NCBI RefSeq assembly: GCF_042665195.1
Contig: NZ_JBHTBW010000072.1
Span: 1-27,639, forward strand
Direction of reading: 5' to 3'
Source of the DNA: Laceyella putida
Lineage (GTDB): Bacteria > Bacillota > Bacilli > Thermoactinomycetales > Thermoactinomycetaceae
DNA: 27,639 bases
The notes beneath the pieces were generated by a model. The model saw only the letters and a list, made by a program, of their open reading frames with translations, was not told the DNA's origin and searched no databases. Below are positions 23,580 through 27,639 of the stretch, piece after piece (position 1 is the stretch's first letter; each line of letters begins with the position of its first letter). The position numbers were made by a program, and so were the translations under genes.

Positions 23580-24302
23580 CTAATCCACCCTTCGCTCAAA
23601 CGCACGAAACAAATACCATAGCAATACTCCATGAATCAAAAAGCCAATCAGAAAATAAATAAGCATATCCATGCTGTGACAATCTGCAAAAAATACTTTT
23701 GCCATCCAGTATGTTGGAAGGATTCCAGCTATCATCTGCCATGGCCATTCGACCCAATATGCGATTATGGGTGCGATGATAACAAGCCCAGCTATTTTCG
23801 ATAAAGCTAATCCCTCCACTTTATTTGCAGAGAAAGCGACGAGAAACAACGCAATTATAGGTGCTTCAAGGGAAAGTAACAAGAGACTAGGGAGAAATAA
23901 CAGAATATCGATCTTTGCTAATTCTGTAAAATAAGCGGTAAATACCGAGAAGAGAAGGCTTAATAAAACTGGTACAATCAATCGAACCTTTAAATAACCT
24001 GATTTACGTAAAGGAGTGATGGCAAAGAGCTGAATCAGTTGTTCATCACGTTCACCCAGCATCATATAACCTGACACCAAGCCTGCCATAAGAGAAATAA
24101 TCTGGAGAACCATCACTAACATTAGATCATAGTACACTGTTAAATCGAAGAAAACAAAGATCTGTAACCACTCCGCTACGACCGGTGGGAGGAGACGAAA
24201 AGTTAACGCCAATAGAATGGGACCTACTATAATCATGATGAGCATCGGGTCGCGGCGGATATTTTTTACATCTGCTAAGACAAGGAGAAAAAATCGTCTC
24301 AT
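23580..24302 (-). CDS. ABC exporter permease, second subunit
   Basis: A 240-aa protein with six hydrophobic helices, starting MRRFFLLVLADVKNIRRDPM, a cytosolic elbow helix typical of ABC-2 permeases, then LIMIIVGPILLALTF and ISLMAGLVSGYMMLGERDEQ. The acidic-basic loop ERDEQLIQLFAITPLR is the usual coupling-helix region. It resembles the permeases of three-gene drug exporters such as the mycobacterial Rv2686c-2688c fluoroquinolone pump in size and gene order. Its ATG overlaps the upstream permease stop. Substrate unknown. Confidence 0.85.
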   Translation of the reverse strand: MRRFFLLVLADVKNIRRDPMLIMIIVGPILLALTFRLLPPVVAEWLQIFVFFDLTVYYDLMLVMVLQIISLMAGLVSGYMMLGERDEQLIQLFAITPLRKSGYLKVRLIVPVLLSLLFSVFTAYFTELAKIDILLFLPSLLLLSLEAPIIALFLVAFSANKVEGLALSKIAGLVIIAPIIAYWVEWPWQMIAGILPTYWMAKVFFADCHSMDMLIYFLIGFLIHGVLLWYLFRAFERRVD

Positions 24303-25009
24303 GAAGAGATTCCTCCTATTCGTCTAATGATATAATGCTGAAATGAACGCTCTGCCCATCGATATGCGATAACTACCCAGACGATGAACCATCCCAGCAA
24401 TGCGATGGATGGTATAAATTCTAGTGGTTGAAACGGGTCTTCGATCAGAAGAAGCGATGCTTGGGTTGGCAATAGATAATAGAGTGGTGTATCCATCCAT
24501 CCCACATAGCCGAGCAGGGGAACGGTAAATACCAGTGTGTACAGAGGAGAAACTAGAAAAAAATCATTCAATGTTTGACAGCGAACAGCAATTCCCAACC
24601 CAATCAAGGTAAAAAAAGCAGAGGTAAGGAAAACACCGAGAATAAATAAGACTGAGAGTTGAGCGAAGCCAAAGGTAAAAAGATGAATAGCTGTACTGGT
24701 ACCAACAGAGAGAAGGGAGAGGGATAAGACCTTAGCCCCTATATATTCGCGTACCCGAAGGGGTGCGATAAACAGATTCTCATAAATACTTTGCTCTTTT
24801 TCCAATAGCACAATCCCGCTGATAAAAAAATATCCTAATGCACTTGGATCAGAAAGAATGATCACTACCGTAGCTTTCACTTTCCACTCAATCGGTAAGA
24901 AATGAAGAAAAACCACATATAGGAAAGTCACTAGGAGATATACAGCATAAAATCTATGTCTTACTTGAAATCTTACATCATGTCGGAATGCTGCCATCAT
25001 TCTGCTCAT
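24299..25009 (-). CDS. ABC exporter permease, first subunit
   Basis: A 236-aa six-helix ABC-2-type membrane protein: MAAFRHDVRFQVRHRFYAVY (elbow helix), LLVTFLYVVFLHFLPI, LEKEQSIYENLFIAPLRVRE (coupling loop) and later LLSVGTSTAIHLFTFGF. It pairs with the 23580-24302 permease and the 25006-25860 ATPase; starts and stops overlap by four bases (ATGA) at both ends, indicating stoichiometric coupled translation. The two permeases are different, so the transporter is a heterodimer. Confidence 0.85.
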   Translation of the reverse strand: MSRMMAAFRHDVRFQVRHRFYAVYLLVTFLYVVFLHFLPIEWKVKATVVIILSDPSALGYFFISGIVLLEKEQSIYENLFIAPLRVREYIGAKVLSLSLLSVGTSTAIHLFTFGFAQLSVLFILGVFLTSAFFTLIGLGIAVRCQTLNDFFLVSPLYTLVFTVPLLGYVGWMDTPLYYLLPTQASLLLIEDPFQPLEFIPSIALLGWFIVWVVIAYRWAERSFQHYIIRRIGGISS

Positions 25010-25860
25010 GATAATTCCCTACCTGTTACTTCGATAAAAATCTGCTCCAAGGTGGTTTCCAAGGTATGCATCGTTTCGATCTCTTTTTCCTGAAGCACGC
25101 GTAGGAAAGAATGATTGGTACCGATTCCCTCTAGTTCAAAATCGGCTGACTGTATAGTGCTATTCTCCTTGTACTCAACGCGAACGCTTTTTTCTCCTTT
25201 TCTAATCTTTAGTTCTCTAGGAGAGTCGATCAGAGCAATTTTTCCATCGACAATAAAAGCAACCCGATCACAAATTTCCTCCGCTACATTCATATTGTGG
25301 GTTGTGATGAGAATGGTTCGACCCTCAGCTTTCTTCTCCAAAATGAGGTCTTTAACCATCTTCGCATTAGTTGGATCAAGCCCGGATGTAGGCTCATCCA
25401 AAAAAAGAAGCTCCGGTTTGTTCAAAAGTGCCCGACATAAATTAAGTCTCATCTTCATTCCCTTGGAAAAATCAGCTACTCTCCTATTTCCATCTTTCTC
25501 AAGACCTACCATCTCCAACAGCTTGAATGGATCTTCCATCTCTACTGAATAAAGCGAGCGAAAAAGTGATAAATTCTCCATTGCTGTAAATCGGCTGTAA
25601 AAGTTAGGAAACTCAAAGGCAACACCTATCTTTTCTTGATAAGCGGAATCAACCTGATCTAACTCCTGTCCCATCACTTGCACACTACCTTTATAATCTT
25701 TCAGAAGTCCAATTAATATTTTTTGAAGCGTGCTTTTCCCTGCACCAGAAGGTCCCAAAAAGCCAAATATTTCTCCCTTTTGAATGTAGAAATCGATACC
25801 CTTAATTGTATTTTCTTGATTTCCGGGGTATTGATAATATAAGTTCTGAACCTCAATCAT
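25006..25860 (-). CDS. ABC exporter ATP-binding subunit
   Basis: A 284-aa ATPase. Walker A GPSGAGKST is at about 37-45, the Q-loop region lies in IGVAFEFPNFYSRF, the signature is DFSKGMKMRLNLCRALL (an FSKGM variant of LSGGQ, common in exporters), Walker B is ELLFLDEPTSGLDP (about 151-164) and the switch histidine is in ILITTHNMNVAEE. A C-terminal extension of about 80 residues ends LETTLEQIFIEVTGRELS. ATG follows AAAGGGGACTGAGCTT, directly after the TetR gene, so regulator and pump form one operon. Confidence 0.93.
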   Translation of the reverse strand: MIEVQNLYYQYPGNQENTIKGIDFYIQKGEIFGFLGPSGAGKSTLQKILIGLLKDYKGSVQVMGQELDQVDSAYQEKIGVAFEFPNFYSRFTAMENLSLFRSLYSVEMEDPFKLLEMVGLEKDGNRRVADFSKGMKMRLNLCRALLNKPELLFLDEPTSGLDPTNAKMVKDLILEKKAEGRTILITTHNMNVAEEICDRVAFIVDGKIALIDSPRELKIRKGEKSVRVEYKENSTIQSADFELEGIGTNHSFLRVLQEKEIETMHTLETTLEQIFIEVTGRELS

Positions 25861-25864
25861 AAGC

Positions 25865-26473
25865 TCAGTCCCCTTTTTCCATTAATCCATCTGCGATGAA
25901 ATCGATATATAACTCAATCGTAGGTTGGTACAGCTCTTCTCCAATCATCTTCTTTTGCAAGGTAAGAAGAATTAGAGAACGAATCACGCTAATAATCAAC
26001 TCAGGATCTAACTTCACCATCTTCCCTTCCTGCTGCCAACGCTGAATCAGTGGAAGAAATACATTTGAATCCTTCGCCATATGCTGCTCCAACTTTTCAG
26101 GTGGCAATCTTCGGAGTAATTGCTCCAGTACACCTTCCTCATATACTTGACGAAAAATCGGATGAGTATCAATTATCGCAATCGCCCTTTGTAGAAATTG
26201 CTTAAACTCTTCCTTCGTGAAGGCGGGAGAAGTCAAATAATCAGTTAACAAAGATTGCCGAACCTGTTCTTCTTCCATCCCTAATATTTCAAAATACAGC
26301 TCTTCCTTAGATGAAAAGAAGAGATAAAAGGTTCCTTGAGCAATTCCCACTGCTTTCGTCAGACTCGCAATACTGGTTTTCTTTAATCCAAATATGCCAA
26401 ACATGTTCTTTCCTATCTCCAGTAACTGAAGACGAATCTGCTCTTTCTCACGCTCTGTAAACTTTTTACCCAT
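25865..26473 (-). CDS. TetR-family regulator of the ABC exporter
   Basis: A 202-aa repressor. Residues about 5-50 form the HTH: EREKEQIRLQLLEIGKNMFG, then TSIASLTKAVGIAQGTFYLF and FSSKEELYFEIL. The ligand domain follows and ends FIADGLMEKGD. I chose ATG 26473 behind TGGAGTGAGGTT; an in-frame ATG at 26497 adds eight residues that would overlap the operator. It is the first gene of the exporter operon and a perfect palindrome lies 25 bases upstream, so autoregulation with derepression by the exported drug is likely. Confidence 0.9.
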   Translation of the reverse strand: MGKKFTEREKEQIRLQLLEIGKNMFGIFGLKKTSIASLTKAVGIAQGTFYLFFSSKEELYFEILGMEEEQVRQSLLTDYLTSPAFTKEEFKQFLQRAIAIIDTHPIFRQVYEEGVLEQLLRRLPPEKLEQHMAKDSNVFLPLIQRWQQEGKMVKLDPELIISVIRSLILLTLQKKMIGEELYQPTIELYIDFIADGLMEKGD

Positions 26474-26497
26474 AACCTCACTCCATTTTATGATCAT

Positions 26498-26522
26498 ATG
26501 AATAAAATTGTTTTTTATTCAT
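26498..26522. promoter_or_regulatory. Palindromic operator of the TetR-ABC operon
   Basis: A 25-bp site with perfect 10-bp arms, ATGAATAAAA-TTGTT-TTTTATTCAT, directly before the TetR gene. Size and symmetry are those of TetR-family operators. The repeated 'ATGAATAA' half-sites and the adjacent AT-rich DNA probably overlap the promoter. Confidence 0.75.
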
Positions 26523-26541
26523 AAAAAACGTAAACCATTCT

Positions 26542-26992
26542 ATGACAATAGTCAAGACCTTTAGTTTTCGGGATTTGAGAGGTGAAGCGCATCACCATTG
26601 TTGGACGAATGCCGCCTTGCCTATCTTGCTTTGCAAGCCAAGTGTGGCTATCCTTCGGCTGATCGAACTCTTTTTGGAACAAGAGGAACCAGCGCAACGT
26701 CTGTGCTATTCTGGCGATTTTGATGTGGCTAGCCTTCAAGTGACGCTGGCTTTAGCTAACCGGTTTGCGCCCGGTTTCGTTCCATGGTGGCCAGGTGCCG
26801 ATACATATAAATGTTGGTCGGTGCATGGACCCACTTTGTCACAGGAGGAAAAGGAACGTTTGCAAAGAATGGAGATTCCTTGGGATACATCGTTGCCTAT
26901 TACGATGGCACATGTGGGACGAAAAATTGTTTCAGGAAACGTTTGTTGCTGAATTGGTTGAGGACTGGCTGACCGAGTTGCGCATTTTGTAG
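26542..26992 (+). pseudogene. 3' fragment of a TIGR02679/JetD-like (Wadjet) gene
   Basis: The frame from 26542 reads LPILLCKPSVAILRLIELFL, then CYSGDFDVASLQVTLALANR and FVPWWPGADTYKCW, which matches the C-terminal half of TIGR02679 (DUF2399) proteins, the JetD-type Toprim nuclease of Wadjet type I systems; YSGDFD is the acidic Toprim-like motif. The frame shifts near 26890-26920, and the true C-terminus is in another frame: MWDEKLFQETFVAELVEDWL then TELRIL, stop at 26990-26992. The N-terminal half and all other Wadjet genes are absent; the fragment abuts the TetR operator, so the breakpoint lies near 26525-26545. Confidence 0.6.
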
Positions 26993-27052
26993 ATGATGAA
27001 GGGTATAGAGCTTGTGCAGTTGAACCAATTCAATTATTTAAGTACTATCCAA

Positions 27053-27094
27053 GTAAACACCCTCTGTGCCAAATCTTCAGAGGGTGTTTATTTG
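27053..27094. terminator. Bidirectional terminator
   Basis: Perfect stem AAACACCCTCTG / CAGAGGGTGTTT with an 11-base loop and TATTTG on the plus-strand side, TACTTGG on the minus-strand side. It directly follows the minus-strand HTH gene (stop at 27095) and the plus-strand JetD-like fragment. Confidence 0.85.
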
Positions 27095-27639
27095 TCAGTA
27101 ACCTGATTTTAGTATCTGGATATATCTATGTAGAACCCGTAAATGTTTATTCAATGGCCTACAGATATCCCTTTCCCAGTTTCTTAATGATTTCGTGTCA
27201 ACAGATAGCAGTTTTGCAAACTCTTCTTTTGTTAACCCGTGATAAAGTCGGGCCTTTTTAATTTTTTGCCCAAGTGTATTTTCTGGCAAAAGTTCAAAGC
27301 ATCCTAGATATGAAATAGTTTCACCTAATACTCTTGAGATTCGTCGGAGAGTGGTGATCGTCGGCTTTGATTTGTTATTTTCAATGTCACTGATCGCCGC
27401 ATCGCTCAAGCCGGCTGCTTTGGCCAGTTCTTATGGTCATGTTGCGTGAAATCCGGGCATTTCTCACTCGTGCGGCAGTGGTTGTGTTGGTGGGATCATA
27501 ATAATGGCTTCTGGTGACATTCAGCTTTTCCGTTCGAGTTAATGTAACTCCAATATTGTTATCTGCACGCTTGTCCCTGCGGCTTTTTCGGCTACGAGGA
27601 AGACCGCAGTTGCACCTGCACCCCGCACCAGGTGCAACG
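27095..27639 (-). pseudogene. Double-HTH regulator, frameshifted and running off the window
   Basis: The clear part is 27095-27409, read from a TTG: SDAAISDIENNKSKPTITTL is the second half of an XRE helix-turn-helix, and a second HTH follows (LGQKIKKARLYHGLTKEEFA, then KLLSVDTKSLRNWERDI). The missing first half is in another frame upstream on the minus strand: ARVRNARISRNMTI, which joins to ELAKAAGLS if one A is restored in the ATAAGAACTGG around 27430. Further upstream that frame reads TRTEKLNVTRSHYYDPTN and a Cys-rich GCRCNCGLPRSRKSRRD, possibly a zinc knuckle, to the window edge. Function unknown; DNA binding is likely. Confidence 0.6.

Noticed and set aside
1..27639. Insertion sequences or integrase/attachment sites behind the accessory regions
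   Set aside because: I found no transposase or recombinase motif and no long terminal inverted or flanking direct repeats in the window.
1..27639. tRNA or rRNA genes
   Set aside because: No cloverleaf with a TTCGA-type arm or conserved rRNA stretch was recognised by eye; a covariance search was not possible.

Overview
The window is chromosomal DNA from a low-to-mid GC Gram-positive bacterium of the Bacillota. The grounds are strong AGGAGG-type ribosome binding sites, a KdpD without a kinase domain, MpsC-like (DUF2294) proteins, ydaO-type c-di-AMP riboswitches, a rifampin phosphotransferase and a TPR-type XRE regulator. A Thermoactinomycetaceae-like member of the Bacillales would fit, but that is inference. 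Gene products were recognised by reading motifs, not by database search.

Layout. (1) 1-3100: the tail of a membrane protein, a minus-strand HTH-TPR regulator, and a run of small plus-strand genes, most of them broken by frameshifts or a stop; two are tandem paralogs. (2) 3156-9773: a tightly packed plus-strand operon with overlapping starts. It encodes a small membrane protein, an alanine-dehydrogenase/PNT-like enzyme lacking its N-terminus, two SAM methyltransferases, a stand-alone class I aminoacyl-tRNA-synthetase-like enzyme, an ASCH-domain protein, a YcaQ/AlkZ-like winged-helix protein (frameshifted) and an APH-fold kinase. This is the best candidate for an undescribed system; it looks like a small biosynthetic cluster with two possible self-protection genes. 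(3) 9862-10158: a Gln/Ala repeat protein.

(4) 10376-16770 (minus): a c-di-AMP riboswitch with a terminator, an MpsC-like protein, a 33-aa membrane peptide, and kdpF-A-B-C-D, a high-affinity K+ uptake operon. (5) 17058-20360 (plus): a second, divergent c-di-AMP riboswitch, a wrecked amino-acid permease fused to the 3' remnant of a TetR gene, then rph with a one-base frameshift. (6) 20642-22225 (minus): an ArsB/NhaD-type transporter and a 94-aa partner. (7) 22944-23309: a second MpsC-like protein. (8) 23580-26473 (minus): a TetR-regulated ABC exporter with a good palindromic operator. (9) 26542-27639: a 3' fragment of a TIGR02679/JetD-like (Wadjet) gene and a frameshifted double-HTH regulator running off the window.

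Two themes stand out. c-di-AMP appears to control K+ import (kdp) and formerly amino-acid import from one back-to-back riboswitch pair. The accessory parts also carry an unusually high number of frameshifts, several beside homopolymers, while the kdp, NhaD and ABC operons are intact. That pattern is either real decay or base-calling error, and reads would decide.
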